From the IMG/VR virus record IMGVR_UViG_3300035698_032186, positions 1 to 52,915 of that record: DNA of 52,915 nt. One strand, 5' to 3'. Positions 8,365 to 16,227 of this stretch are shown piece after piece; the stretch's first letter is position 1, and each line of letters opens with the position of its first letter. This stretch comes from a virus. The notes under the pieces were generated by a model that was given only the letters and a program-made list of their open reading frames with translations, had not been told where the DNA came from and made no database searches. The translations under genes and the position numbers were made by a program.

Positions 8365-8716
8365 ATACAAGCCTTAATAATGTTTCGCCTACCACAAGCT
8401 CGGTAGACCACCCTGATGATACTTCTATTATAAACTTACACGCTGGCGTATGATATGCCTCGTTAGAGTTTGCTTGCATGGGCAACACGCACCTCAAAAC
8501 GCCATCTTTGTCAAACCCTAATAGTTCAAGGTCAAAACAAACATTTCGCATATGAAACTTTCTATTGTTTTCATTTGCAAACAAAAACAACAGGCCTTCT
8601 TTGTTACTTGGACCAATTTTACTACCCTGGTAGCCAACAGCCCTCTCAAGTGGAGTTTCAAGAACCTTTAATGAGATTTCTTTATCGTCGATTAAGGCAA
8701 GCCAGCGGTTTTCCAT
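8357..8716 (-). CDS. DUF192 family protein
   Basis: A 119-aa protein covering a whole DUF192 (COG1430) domain. It begins with a beta strand and VLETPLERAVGYQGS, then GLLFLF, the signature KFHMRNVCFDLELLGFDKDG (Met56-Arg57-Asn58), VLPM, and the closing strand IIEVSSGWSTE followed by G-x-T-L. The family is widespread in bacteria and archaea and occurs in phages, but its biochemical role is not settled. No signal peptide is visible, unlike many cellular members. It lies alone on the minus strand, convergent with the Dps-like gene. A promoter-like AATATTTATAGG directly abuts the start codon. Confidence 0.75.
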   Translation of the reverse strand: MENRWLALIDDKEISLKVLETPLERAVGYQGSKIGPSNKEGLLFLFANENNRKFHMRNVCFDLELLGFDKDGVLRCVLPMQANSNEAYHTPACKFIIEVSSGWSTELVVGETLLRLVST

Positions 8717-8717
8717 A

Positions 8718-8729
8718 CCTATAAATATT
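8718..8729 (-). promoter_or_regulatory. Late-promoter-like motif AATATTTATAGG (minus strand)
   Basis: Read on the minus strand this matches the AATATTTATA form of the recurring promoter-like element. It ends one base before the DUF192 ATG, so a transcript starting there would be leaderless or nearly so, which weakens the promoter reading. Confidence 0.35.
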
Positions 8730-8850
8730 CAAGCAAACCGTTCATTTATCTATAAAAAATCCTTTAATATTTTTTGTTGGTTGAATTTTATTAAACAGGC
8801 AGCCTAATAAAATTAAATTTAGGCGACGAATACATATATATTAGTATAGA

Positions 8851-8940
8851 ATGTTTAAAAAACGTCGTTCGAGATCGATCAAATCAAGTGAAAAAATATT
8901 GAATAACATATTTAACATTACACAACAACCAAAAGGTTAG
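8851..8940 (+). CDS. Very short basic peptide upstream of the tail tube gene
   Basis: ATG at 8851 opens a 29-codon frame ending in TAG at 8938. The first ten residues (MFKKRRSRSI) are strongly basic and the rest is neutral. It ends nine bases before the tail tube ATG, and a GGTTAGGGT sequence in its last codons could act as the ribosome site of the tail tube gene. It may be a small gene, a leader peptide or a chance frame. No family is recognised. Confidence 0.3.
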   Translation: MFKKRRSRSIKSSEKILNNIFNITQQPKG

Positions 8941-8949
8941 GGTAAAAAA

Positions 8950-9441
8950 ATGGCAGATACACTTTCAGTTACGGACATGCTTCCGACTAAATTCGAGCCG
9001 CTGGCAAAGCGACGCTTCCTTCTTGCAATTGAAGGCATTGATTCATTTATTATTAAGACGGCAAACCGTCCAACGTTTACAACCGAAGAGGTTGCGATAA
9101 ACTGGATTAATGAAACACGCTATGTTGCAGGTAAAACAACCTTCGGCACACTTTCCGTTACGTTGCATGACGCTATTGCACCAGCCGGCGCTCAGCAGGT
9201 TATGGAATGGATCAGGCTTTGCTATGAATCCGTTTCCGGTCGTGGTGGTTACGCAGACTTTTACAAAAGAGACATTCAACTAAAAATGCTTGACCCAGTT
9301 GGGACCGTGGTTCAATTGTGGGATATTAAAGGTGCATTTATCACAGAAGCTAACTTTAATGACGTTGGATATGATTCAACGGCAGACCTCACAGAGATTT
9401 CATTGACGATTAGATTCGACAATGCCGTTCTTCAATATTAG
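8950..9441 (+). CDS. 19: Tail tube protein (T4 gp19-like)
   Basis: At 163 aa it has exactly the length of T4 gp19. It reads as one tube-forming beta domain: MLPTKFEPLAKRRFLLAIEG at the start, then IDSFIIKTANRPTF, WINETRYVAGKTTFGTLSVT, a helix QQVMEWIRLCYESVSGRGG and a closing strand pair GAFITEANFNDVGYD. These are the hallmarks of the phage T4 tail tube family. Stacked hexamers form the inner tube of the contractile tail. Unlike in T4, no portal gene (gp20) follows; a strong terminator comes about 100 bases downstream, so the gene is probably expressed as its own high-level transcript. Confidence 0.9.
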   Translation: MADTLSVTDMLPTKFEPLAKRRFLLAIEGIDSFIIKTANRPTFTTEEVAINWINETRYVAGKTTFGTLSVTLHDAIAPAGAQQVMEWIRLCYESVSGRGGYADFYKRDIQLKMLDPVGTVVQLWDIKGAFITEANFNDVGYDSTADLTEISLTIRFDNAVLQY

Positions 9442-9540
9442 TCAGCTGCACTCGATGATTTCAACACCCTACCAAGCCGCCAGGAAATCAAGAGTTGCCG
9501 GGCAATACAATAAAATAGTTTAAAAAGATATTTTATACTG

Positions 9541-9571
9541 ATAAGCTCCACGTTGGAGCTTATTTTTATTT
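9541..9571 (+). terminator. Rho-independent terminator after the tail tube gene
   Basis: A 10-bp perfect stem (ATAAGCTCCA at 9541-9550 pairing with TGGAGCTTAT at 9554-9563) with a three-base loop is followed by TTTTATTT. It sits about 100 bases after the tail tube stop codon and just before the homing-endonuclease-like gene. Confidence 0.85.
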
Positions 9572-9580
9572 AACCATATT

Positions 9581-11338
9581 ATGCCTACGAAACTAACATT
9601 TGAAATTGCGAAAGAAAGATTCGGCCAGCAAGGCAGGAAAGATATAGAGCTTTGCAAAGAGGGTTTTATTTCATGGACATCAAAATCAAAGTTTTATGAC
9701 CTAATTGAAAAGGATTGCTTCTGGGCAATTCCAAAAATGGTTTATTTGAGGCTTTCCGTACACCCTGCCCGGCGAACAAAGAAAAGAAAACAGACAAATC
9801 TTAAGAAATATGGTGTTGATAATCCTCAAAAATCAAAAAAGATTCAAGAGAAAACTAAGCAAACAAATTTAGAAAAATATGGAAATGCTTGTTCTCTGCA
9901 CGGAAACACCGTTACAGCAGAAGAGATAAAAGAAAAAGTCAAACAAACGAACTTGGAAAAGTATGGTTCCGAACGTTATATGCAAAGCGCTGACTTCAAA
10001 TTAAAGTCTAAAGAAACTTGTTTGAATAGGTTTGGAAAACAGCATTTTGTTCAAACGAAAAGTTCCCAAGAGATTATCAAGAAAAAAGTTTTCGAGCAAT
10101 GGGGTGTAGAGAACGCTTCGCAAGCAACCGAAATCAAAGAAAAGAAAAAGCAAACCTCTCTTAGAAATTGGGGCGTAGAAGATCCTTGGTCCTCTCCAGA
10201 AGTTCGAAATAAAATTAAAGCAACAATGAAAGAACGCCATGGTGTTGAACATCCTCAAAAATCAAAAAAGATTCGAGAAAAAACCAAGCAGACCAATCTT
10301 GAAAGATATGGTTCGGAACCACCTGCTCTTTCTAATAAGAAAAAAATTTCTGAAACAAACGAATGGTTGAAAGGCTGGCTAGAAAAACAGCCTCACCCAA
10401 AGCCATCATACGAGCATTTTGCTACAAGTTTTACGCATCAGCGAACAGTTACCCTGTTACAGGCAGGTGAATGTTTATGCAACTTCCAGTCTTCAACGAC
10501 AAAATTGGAAAGAACTGCTGAGAATCTATTTGAAGTAAGGCACTATAACCGTAAGCCATCTGCGCTCGGTAAAACTTACAAACCTGACTTTAAGTTGGGC
10601 GCTGGAGTCTATGCTAATGTTGATGGGCTATATTGGCATTCGGATTTGCAAAAAGACAAATGGTATCACTTTAATCTTCGCAAAGAATTTGAGGAGGTTG
10701 GTTTAAAAATGCTTCAATTCAGAGAGGACGAAGTTCGGACCAGGCCATGGATTGTTAAATCTATTGCCAATAACTCTGTTGGAAAAACGCCAGATAAGAT
10801 TTTCGCTAGAAAAACCAAGGTAAAGAAAGTTATCCAAAAGGAAGCCGCCGGATTTCTTAATGGTAATCACCTTATGGGTTCCCTAAATGCGAAACATATT
10901 GGCTTGTTTTGCCAGGGTGAATTAGTTACGATTCTTTCATATAAGCAAAAAAAGAATATTTGTAAAATCGAAAGATTTTGTTCGAAAATAAATACCTCTG
11001 TTGTTGGAGGATATTCTAAGCTGCTAACACATCTTGAGAAAAATTGTATAAGACCGGAAATAGCAGAAATTCATAACTGGGTAGACCTTCGATATGGGAC
11101 CGGAACACATTTGGGAAACAAAGGCTTCTCCTACAGAAGAGAAACTTTAGGTTGGAAATGGACAAATGGCACAGACACATTTAACAGATTGAAATGTAGA
11201 GCCAACATGGATCATAGAAAACTAACGCAACAGGCCCACGCAGATGAGCTTGGTTGGTATAAAATTTATGATGCAGGGCAAAGGTTGTGGATAAAACAAT
11301 GGCCAGCAGAGGCCTTACCTACTAACTATAATAAATGA
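9581..11338 (+). CDS. Homing-endonuclease-like protein (Vsr/EDxHD-type nuclease with tandem repeats)
   Basis: A 585-aa protein in three parts. Residues about 60-260 hold eight degenerate repeats of the form K-x-KQTNLEKYG-x3-P-x-x-S-x-x-I, probably DNA-binding. Residues about 330-390 (YKPDFKLGAG, VDGLYWHSD, LKMLQFREDE) look like a Vsr-type PD-(D/E)xK nuclease core. Residues 415-560 (NGNHLMGSLNAKHIGLF, IERFCSKINTSVVGGYSKL, NKGFSYR) resemble a GNAT-like fold. The nuclease and C-terminal parts match the 564-aa protein at 48943, whose N-terminal part is different. It lies directly behind the tail tube terminator and overlaps the next gene by four bases, as expected of a free-standing mobile gene. 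Confidence 0.7.
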   Translation: MPTKLTFEIAKERFGQQGRKDIELCKEGFISWTSKSKFYDLIEKDCFWAIPKMVYLRLSVHPARRTKKRKQTNLKKYGVDNPQKSKKIQEKTKQTNLEKYGNACSLHGNTVTAEEIKEKVKQTNLEKYGSERYMQSADFKLKSKETCLNRFGKQHFVQTKSSQEIIKKKVFEQWGVENASQATEIKEKKKQTSLRNWGVEDPWSSPEVRNKIKATMKERHGVEHPQKSKKIREKTKQTNLERYGSEPPALSNKKKISETNEWLKGWLEKQPHPKPSYEHFATSFTHQRTVTLLQAGECLCNFQSSTTKLERTAENLFEVRHYNRKPSALGKTYKPDFKLGAGVYANVDGLYWHSDLQKDKWYHFNLRKEFEEVGLKMLQFREDEVRTRPWIVKSIANNSVGKTPDKIFARKTKVKKVIQKEAAGFLNGNHLMGSLNAKHIGLFCQGELVTILSYKQKKNICKIERFCSKINTSVVGGYSKLLTHLEKNCIRPEIAEIHNWVDLRYGTGTHLGNKGFSYRRETLGWKWTNGTDTFNRLKCRANMDHRKLTQQAHADELGWYKIYDAGQRLWIKQWPAEALPTNYNK

Positions 11339-11637
11339 ACCATATCTCAACAAACATAGCAAAGCAGGTTGGCAATATAATTGGTATTGACTGGCAGCAA
11401 ATCAATTTAGAAGAATTTCGAATGGGCTTGGAGGTTGAACTTGAACATGGTTCAAAACTTGGACAGAAAACCAATGTAACCCGAGACGATTTGGTGAAGA
11501 CAGGTAGAATCGCACTTGCTCACCTGTTAGAGCTGCCGAGCTATTACACAAAACTTAAGAAAATGGAATTGGACGCCGAGAGCGAGAGTTTGGATGAATC
11601 TTGGAGCCTGGATTCTTTGTTAGAAATTATCAAATAA
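11335..11637 (+). CDS. DUF5661-like protein
   Basis: A 100-aa protein that starts in the stop region of the endonuclease gene (ATGA overlap). The central stretch, EEFRMGLEVELEHGSKLG followed by TNVTRDDLVKTGRIALAHL and LPSYYTKLKKME, matches the conserved core of the DUF5661 family, found in many phage and bacterial proteins with no known function. The conserved Glu-His and Ala-His pairs suggest a metal or ligand site, which is an inference. The last 20 residues are acidic and Ser-rich. The overlap indicates translational coupling to the endonuclease gene. Confidence 0.65.
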   Translation: MNHISTNIAKQVGNIIGIDWQQINLEEFRMGLEVELEHGSKLGQKTNVTRDDLVKTGRIALAHLLELPSYYTKLKKMELDAESESLDESWSLDSLLEIIK

Positions 11638-11692
11638 ATCTAGTCGCCGCCAAATATTTTATTATTTTACCATGAGCCCAATATTTAAACTC

Positions 11693-12367
11693 ATGGCGAT
11701 TAAACTTGATATAAATGTTGGCGATATTGTTCTTACGGGAAAATTTAAGAACAAGCGAACTGTGGTTAAAACGATTGGTACGGACGAGTATGGTCATCCA
11801 ACCATCAACGGAAAGCCAATCCTTAAGCTTCGTATGGAAAAATTACTTCCAAAAGAAAAACAAAGCAAAAAAACAAAAGAAGAAGAAAACCTAGAAGAAA
11901 TCATTAAAAAAGAACTGACAAGTTTTTTATGCGAAAATGATATAGATAAAGGGCGATACTTTAAACTCAACGAACTTCTTAAAAATCTTGGCTTGGAAAA
12001 GGAAGCTATGAATCCAAAGGGTAATATTGACGCCTTTTGGGATTTAATTCCACCTGGTACGCCAGTTATTTTGAAAAGTAAAATACCGATTTCGGCTTGG
12101 CCTAGCGATGTTCCAGAAAGTAGTGACAAATTTGATTTTGATGAAACATGGAATAAACCAAGGAAGTTGCATTTCGCAGGTAACGTTATGGTGAAATCAG
12201 GAAAAGGGTTTATTTATAAAGAGGTTGAAATGTTAGACGGGCATTGGAGTCGTTTAAATCCAATTCTTATTGTGATTCCCGAACGTAAAATTATTGCACA
12301 GATTGCACCAGAAGTGCATGATGTTTATATAGATAAAAGATTTCTAAAAAAGTCGCCATATCGTTAA
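11693..12367 (+). CDS. Conserved phage protein, two-part; C-terminal half repeated at 13501
   Basis: A 224-aa protein of unknown function. The N-terminal 60 residues (INVGDIVLTGKFKNKRTVVK, then GHPTINGKPILKLRMEKLLP) form a small beta domain of a type common in phage hypothetical proteins. A Lys/Glu-rich linker follows. The C-terminal half (FWDLIPPGTPVILKS, AWPSDVPESSDKFDFDETWNKP, GKGFIYKEVEMLDG) is closely related to the whole protein at 13501. I chose the ATG at 11693 (Met-Ala-Ile-Lys-Leu) over the in-frame ATG at 11672 because the extra seven residues do not fit the domain start; neither has a clear Shine-Dalgarno. Confidence 0.65.
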   Translation: MAIKLDINVGDIVLTGKFKNKRTVVKTIGTDEYGHPTINGKPILKLRMEKLLPKEKQSKKTKEEENLEEIIKKELTSFLCENDIDKGRYFKLNELLKNLGLEKEAMNPKGNIDAFWDLIPPGTPVILKSKIPISAWPSDVPESSDKFDFDETWNKPRKLHFAGNVMVKSGKGFIYKEVEMLDGHWSRLNPILIVIPERKIIAQIAPEVHDVYIDKRFLKKSPYR

Positions 12368-12490
12368 AAAACACAGACAAACATTTCTAAATTCATACCT
12401 ATAGAATAGAATGGCCGAACCTGATAAAAAATACTTTATAAAAGCGACGAGCGTTAGTCACTTTCCCGTCACTGGAATGAAAGCAAAATT

Positions 12491-12820
12491 ATGAAAATTA
12501 CAAAAACCCAACTTAAAGAAATGATAAGCCGAGCAGTTCGCAAAAAGCTTGATGAAAGATATGGTGCAGGAGACCGTGATTGGGCTAAGTCAATTGAATC
12601 GGACGAACTCGTGAAAATGATCAGCAAAGGAAAAATGTCTCCTATTACAAAGCAGAAGATGGACCAGGTTCTTGATGCAATTAAAAAGAGAGACGATATC
12701 CAGTTCTTCCTGTTGCAACCCGCTAACAAAAAGAAAATTCAAGCCACGGTAGATAGAGGCGAATTTGATAAGCTGGCCGATGCACTTGAAAAAATGGTAA
12801 TTCAAGCCAGTAAAAAATAA
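12491..12820 (+). CDS. Class A module protein
   Basis: A 109-aa protein opening with MKITKTQLKEMISRAVRKKL, one of at least eight genes in the window with this N-terminal module. This copy lacks Glu at the usual cleavage position (Ile-Ser-Arg instead of hydrophobic-x-Glu), although LDE follows eight residues later. The rest is helical and Lys-rich (ITKQKMDQVLDAIKKRDDIQ) with no recognised family. The nucleotide sequence of the first 30 bases is nearly identical to that of the genes at 14235 and 15843. The function is unknown; capsid packaging is inferred from the module. Confidence 0.7.
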   Translation: MKITKTQLKEMISRAVRKKLDERYGAGDRDWAKSIESDELVKMISKGKMSPITKQKMDQVLDAIKKRDDIQFFLLQPANKKKIQATVDRGEFDKLADALEKMVIQASKK

Positions 12821-12834
12821 AATCAATATTGCTT

Positions 12835-13440
12835 ATGATAAAAGCAACTAGAAAACAACTAAAAGAAACAATTCAAAAGCTTGTTCGAGAAAAACTCAAA
12901 GGTAATGCTGGTTTATATTTGCTTGAAGCAAAAACGAAAACCGACAGAAGGCTTGAATTGGTTTTAAATAAATGGGTTGAGGATGGTCGCCAATCAAACC
13001 CAGGTCCGCATTGGTTCCCTCCGAAAGAGTTATTTAGGTATAGAGAATTTCTAAGGCCTAATCGTCCAGACCTCCAAAAGTCAATGAAAGCCAAAGGGTT
13101 TGATCCAAAATATCCCATAAGGCTAAGGATTGGAAAAAATGGTGAAATAAAAGTCCATGAAGGAAACCATAGGCTAAAAACTGCAATTCAACTCGGTCTT
13201 GATGAAGTCCCCGTGGTTTATGATTTTGCCAAATTCGTTATGAAACACAAGGATTACGAAAGCAAATATCAACAAAAGAAAGACAAAGAGCAACTCAGGC
13301 AGCAGCAGACAGATAAGCGAGAATTGGCCATGCAGAAAAAATTTGGCACAAAACCATTAAAGCGAAGCGAAGAGCCGCAAGATCCGGAAATGCTCGACGA
13401 CCTTATGGATTTATTATTTTCAAATTCCAGAGTAAAATAA
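12835..13440 (+). CDS. ParB-like protein with class A-type N-terminus
   Basis: A 201-aa protein. Residues 1-22 (MIKATRKQLKETIQKLVREK) are a divergent class A module containing LVRE, a possible (L/V)xE cleavage site. Residues about 88-130 (DPKYPIRLRIG, KVHEGNHRLKTAIQLG, VPVVYDF) form the core of a ParB/sulfiredoxin-like domain, with EGNHR (109-113) in place of the nuclease/CTPase signature. The C-terminal third is charged and Gln-rich. ParB-like folds bind or cut DNA or act as modification enzymes; which applies cannot be told. The ATG at 12835 fits the module better than the TTG two codons upstream. Confidence 0.6.
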   Translation: MIKATRKQLKETIQKLVREKLKGNAGLYLLEAKTKTDRRLELVLNKWVEDGRQSNPGPHWFPPKELFRYREFLRPNRPDLQKSMKAKGFDPKYPIRLRIGKNGEIKVHEGNHRLKTAIQLGLDEVPVVYDFAKFVMKHKDYESKYQQKKDKEQLRQQQTDKRELAMQKKFGTKPLKRSEEPQDPEMLDDLMDLLFSNSRVK

Positions 13441-13500
13441 TTAAACCAATATAATGATGATGAAATTACAACATTACAAATAGGGGAAATTGGTAGCGCT

Positions 13501-13908
13501 ATGATGGATATTAATGATATATTACAATTTCTCAAATTAGAAAAACAAGCATCGAGACCTGGCGGGAAGATTTCGGAGTTCTGGGAATATGTACCAGATG
13601 GAGCCCCGGTAATTCTAAAAAGCGATGTAGCGGTGTGTGCTTGGCCTAGTGATGTGCCGCTAGACGACAAAAAGTATAAATTTGATAAAACCTGGAATAA
13701 ACCCTCCAGGCTTAGTCTGTTTGGGAATGTACTGGTAAAGTCAGGGAAAGGTTTTATCTACAAAGGCTCGGAGATATTAGACCATGGAGGCTATCATTTG
13801 AATCCCATTATAATTGTATTGCCAGGTCAAAAAATAATTGCACCAATCTCACCAGAAATGCACAAGGTGCTTATTGACCTCAACATCCTAATTAAACCAT
13901 TGCAGTGA
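13501..13908 (+). CDS. Paralogue of the C-terminal half of the protein at 11693
   Basis: A 135-aa protein aligned over nearly its whole length with residues 105-220 of the 11693 product. Shared blocks are FWE/D-(Y/L)-(V/I)-P-x-G-x-PVILKS, AWPSDVP, the Trp-Asn-Lys-Pro turn, GNV(L/M)VKSGKGFIYK and LNPI(I/L)IV. It lacks the first beta domain and linker. The two copies lie 1.1 kb apart on the same strand with two unrelated genes between, so this looks like a partial tandem duplication that has diverged. The function is unknown. An AGGGGA sequence lies about 18 bases before the first ATG. Confidence 0.65.
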   Translation: MMDINDILQFLKLEKQASRPGGKISEFWEYVPDGAPVILKSDVAVCAWPSDVPLDDKKYKFDKTWNKPSRLSLFGNVLVKSGKGFIYKGSEILDHGGYHLNPIIIVLPGQKIIAPISPEMHKVLIDLNILIKPLQ

Positions 13909-13934
13909 CCATTTAATAACAAACGATGCAGAGC

Positions 13935-13946
13935 TTATACTTATAA
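13935..13946 (+). promoter_or_regulatory. Late-promoter-like motif TTATACTTATAA
   Basis: The element is identical to the one at 15787 and sits 43 bases before the MKITK start codon at 13990; the other copy has a near-identical 44-base spacing. An identical 12-mer at the same distance from two class A genes supports a shared promoter. It resembles the T4 late promoter recognised by gp55. Confidence 0.5.
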
Positions 13947-13989
13947 GGTGTCACATGCGGCTTTGCCAAAACGTACAACAAGGAACATT

Positions 13990-14232
13990 ATGAAAATTAC
14001 AAAATCACAACTTAAAGAAATGGTTCAAGAGGCACTTGGACAAGCGCTGTCGAAAAAACGAAAAGTGGTTAAAGAATCCGACGACTGGCTTAGTGACCTG
14101 GATTTTTACAAAGCAAAAGAGGCTTACGAGGATCTAAAAGAAGAACTCCCTTCTGGTTCGTATGAATATATGGCCTTGGATGATCTGTGGAGTGAGTATA
14201 AAAAAGCCCACACAGCTGCAACAGAAAAGTAG
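13990..14232 (+). CDS. Class A module protein, small and acidic
   Basis: An 80-aa protein. The start at 13990 is fixed by AAGGA seven bases upstream and by the module MKITKSQLKEMVQEALGQAL. MVQE|A fits the (hydrophobic)-x-Glu|Ala pattern of prohead-protease sites. After a short basic stretch the body is acidic and aromatic (SDDWLSDLDFYKAKEAYEDL), probably helical. Cleavage would leave a mature protein of about 66 aa. It is followed two bases later by another class A gene, so the two are co-transcribed from the motif at 13935. No known family is recognised. Confidence 0.65.
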   Translation: MKITKSQLKEMVQEALGQALSKKRKVVKESDDWLSDLDFYKAKEAYEDLKEELPSGSYEYMALDDLWSEYKKAHTAATEK

Positions 14233-14234
14233 CC

Positions 14235-14996
14235 ATGAAGATTACAAAAACCCAACTTAAAAAAATGATCCAAGAAACAGTTTCGCAAAGTATCTCGGAA
14301 AGCAAACCTAAATCTCGTTTTAAGATAGGCGACAGGGTAAAAGATGCCTGGGAAAACGGAAGCCGAGCCGGGGAAATTGAAAGAGGGCCGGAGTGGGATG
14401 ATTACGGCGAAGTTTATAAATGGCATGTTCGTCAAGATGATAATGGTAAATTGGGCTGGTGGAACGAAGGCGGCAATTGGGAGAAATTGAATGAAAGCTT
14501 TTCGGCTGATGACGTAGATTCCTTCAATACCGAACTCGCCAAGTTAGCAAAGAAACTGAAGGGCGACTTAGACTTGGCCAAGTTTTCACAAGCGAGCCGA
14601 GGCACGGGAAGTAAAAAATTCCGCAGGCAGTTCTACATTAAATTCACGGCAGATACAAAGCCTACTGATCTATGGCTCCAGAATGGGTATGCGCAATTAG
14701 GTGTCCTTTATGGTGGCCCGAAAATTGTAATTAAATACGAAGATAAAACTCCACAACAGGTGGCAGAGAAGATCAAAAAAGGTCTATTGACAATTCAACA
14801 ATCTCATTTAGGAAATCAAGACCTAAGCGAATCTCAGGCCGGGGCGTCCGTGGACGACCTAGCCCATAAGGCTACTTCGGCAGCTTGGGATAAAATCGAC
14901 GTAAATGACCCCAACGGCGATTTGTATTATTCGGTAAAAGATCAAATAAAAGACATTTTATCGGCGCAGGCAGATAAAGAACTTGATTTAAAATAA
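14235..14996 (+). CDS. Class A module protein, 253 aa
   Basis: It starts with MKITKTQLKKMIQETVSQSI; MIQE|T fits the putative cleavage pattern. Residues about 27-75 (RFKIGDRVKDAWENGSRAGE, WWNEGGNWEKLNES) look like a small SH3/KOW-like beta barrel. The middle (KFRRQFYIKFTADTKPTDLW, PKIVIKYEDKTPQQVAEKIK) forms an alpha-beta domain, and the C-terminus is acidic and helical. I cannot assign a family. It follows the previous class A gene with a two-base gap, and the 2OG oxygenase gene comes after it. Packaging in the capsid is inferred only from the N-terminus. Confidence 0.62.
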   Translation: MKITKTQLKKMIQETVSQSISESKPKSRFKIGDRVKDAWENGSRAGEIERGPEWDDYGEVYKWHVRQDDNGKLGWWNEGGNWEKLNESFSADDVDSFNTELAKLAKKLKGDLDLAKFSQASRGTGSKKFRRQFYIKFTADTKPTDLWLQNGYAQLGVLYGGPKIVIKYEDKTPQQVAEKIKKGLLTIQQSHLGNQDLSESQAGASVDDLAHKATSAAWDKIDVNDPNGDLYYSVKDQIKDILSAQADKELDLK

Positions 14997-15038
14997 AGTT
15001 TAATATCCTAATATTTTTTGATAAGATTGTCAGTGGAA

Positions 15039-15746
15039 ATGAAATATAGCTTTTCTCCTAAAATTGACATTTTATCAAACGTCAAACCCACCTGGGATAT
15101 CGACACTATTACCAATGAAATCGGTGTGTATGCTGCCTCTCCACAAAAAGTCAGGGAGGTTTGTGGGCCTATAGCGAACACCATTCTCGATGCCGTGCCA
15201 AAATGGTGGTATGACAAATGTTCTAAAAATAATATGCTGCCGAATATAGATGTCCGGGTGCATAGATTAAACACAGGAGAATATCCAGCTGTTCCTGGGT
15301 GGCATTGTGATGGCGCTCTTAGGGAAACATATTTTGGCCAACCTGATTTAGAACGAGTTAAAATAAGAGATACAATTCTATGTGTGGTTTCAAGCAAGCC
15401 TGGCGGGGTTTCAAACCCTGAAATTATAACCGAACCACTGACAGTAACAATTAATAAAGATGTAGAAAATCAATCCGATTTTGTTCTATGGAAACAGGTG
15501 CATAAAACGATTCCCAAAGAAATTCAAAAAACTACAATGCTGGATGGACAGCTAACTATGATGTCCTGCAACACACTTCATCGTGTTATGCCGGCGCTTG
15601 TGCGTGGAGGCAGGTTGCTGTTTAGAATGTCGATGTGGCATAATGACTATTTGGGCGACGAGGGCAAAGTTGCTAAAAGTAACCAGGTTTATAAAATTTT
15701 AGATCAGGAAACCGTATATGTCACCAGTGAAGATTCAGGTTGGTAG
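15039..15746 (+). CDS. 2-oxoglutarate/Fe(II) dioxygenase-like protein
   Basis: A 235-aa protein. VPGWHCDGAL gives the H-x-D iron pair (H89, D91), and TLHRVMPALVRGGRLLFRMS gives the distal His181 with Arg192 or Arg196 as the 2-oxoglutarate anchor. This order and spacing fit the double-stranded beta-helix 2OG-Fe(II) oxygenase fold. Phage members are known to hydroxylate nucleic acids or proteins; no substrate can be read here. No class A or B module is present, so it probably acts during infection rather than being packaged. The start is uncertain: the ATG at 15039 has in-frame TTG and GTG alternatives up to 21 bases upstream and no clear Shine-Dalgarno. Confidence 0.6.
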   Translation: MKYSFSPKIDILSNVKPTWDIDTITNEIGVYAASPQKVREVCGPIANTILDAVPKWWYDKCSKNNMLPNIDVRVHRLNTGEYPAVPGWHCDGALRETYFGQPDLERVKIRDTILCVVSSKPGGVSNPEIITEPLTVTINKDVENQSDFVLWKQVHKTIPKEIQKTTMLDGQLTMMSCNTLHRVMPALVRGGRLLFRMSMWHNDYLGDEGKVAKSNQVYKILDQETVYVTSEDSGW

Positions 15747-15786
15747 GCGACAAATAAAACAAACTTTGAATTTATTATCATTAGTT

Positions 15787-15798
15787 TTATACTTATAA
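15787..15798 (+). promoter_or_regulatory. Late-promoter-like motif TTATACTTATAA
   Basis: The second identical copy of the 12-mer, 44 bases before the class A start at 15843 and downstream of the oxygenase stop codon. It fits a promoter for the three-gene group 15843-17064. Confidence 0.5.
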
Positions 15799-15842
15799 CA
15801 AAACGCTCAACATTTTCAGTGTTTATAAGGCCAAAATTTATT

Positions 15843-16226
15843 ATGAAAATTACAAAAACGCAGCTTAAACAAATGATTCAAGAAGCAGTAAAAAGCAAGT
15901 TGAACGAAGCCACGCAAGGATACGAGTATTTGGAACATCTCCGTGGGTATATGGACGACACCCAAATTCTCGACGAGCTTGTTCAGGCAATGTCTTCCAA
16001 TGAAGCTAAGGAAAATTTTGAGCACATAATGGATTCGTGGGATGTTCCATATGGCTCTCTTAGCGAAGCCAAAGATAAAGACCCGATTGCTGCCGATTAT
16101 GATAGAGCCGCAAAAAAACAAAAAGTAGCTTTTAAAAAATATCAAGAAGCTAAAAAAACTGGCAGCAAAAAAGAAATTGAAAAAGCAAAAAGAGAATTAG
16201 AGCAAGAAAGGCACGTAGGACACTAA
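15843..16226 (+). CDS. Class A module protein, 127 aa
   Basis: The start at 15843 is set by the module MKITKTQLKQMIQEAVKSKL (MIQE|A cleavage pattern, and LNE|A soon after); a longer in-frame start at 15819 lacks support. Next comes a compact helical segment (YLEHLRGYMDDTQILDELVQ, then a Ser-Asn-Glu-Ala turn). A Lys/Glu-rich tail (AKKQKVAFKKYQEAKKTG) is probably a charged helix. No function is recognised. The stop is one base before the next start codon, so it is tightly coupled with the class B gene at 16228, and it shows both module classes within one transcript. Confidence 0.65.
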   Translation: MKITKTQLKQMIQEAVKSKLNEATQGYEYLEHLRGYMDDTQILDELVQAMSSNEAKENFEHIMDSWDVPYGSLSEAKDKDPIAADYDRAAKKQKVAFKKYQEAKKTGSKKEIEKAKRELEQERHVGH

Positions 16227-16227
16227 A

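Noticed and set aside
13454-13483. Short frame ATGATGATGAAATTACAACAT... as a decayed class A start
   Set aside because: Only about ten codons before a stop; similarity to ATGAAAATTACAAAA may be AT-rich chance.
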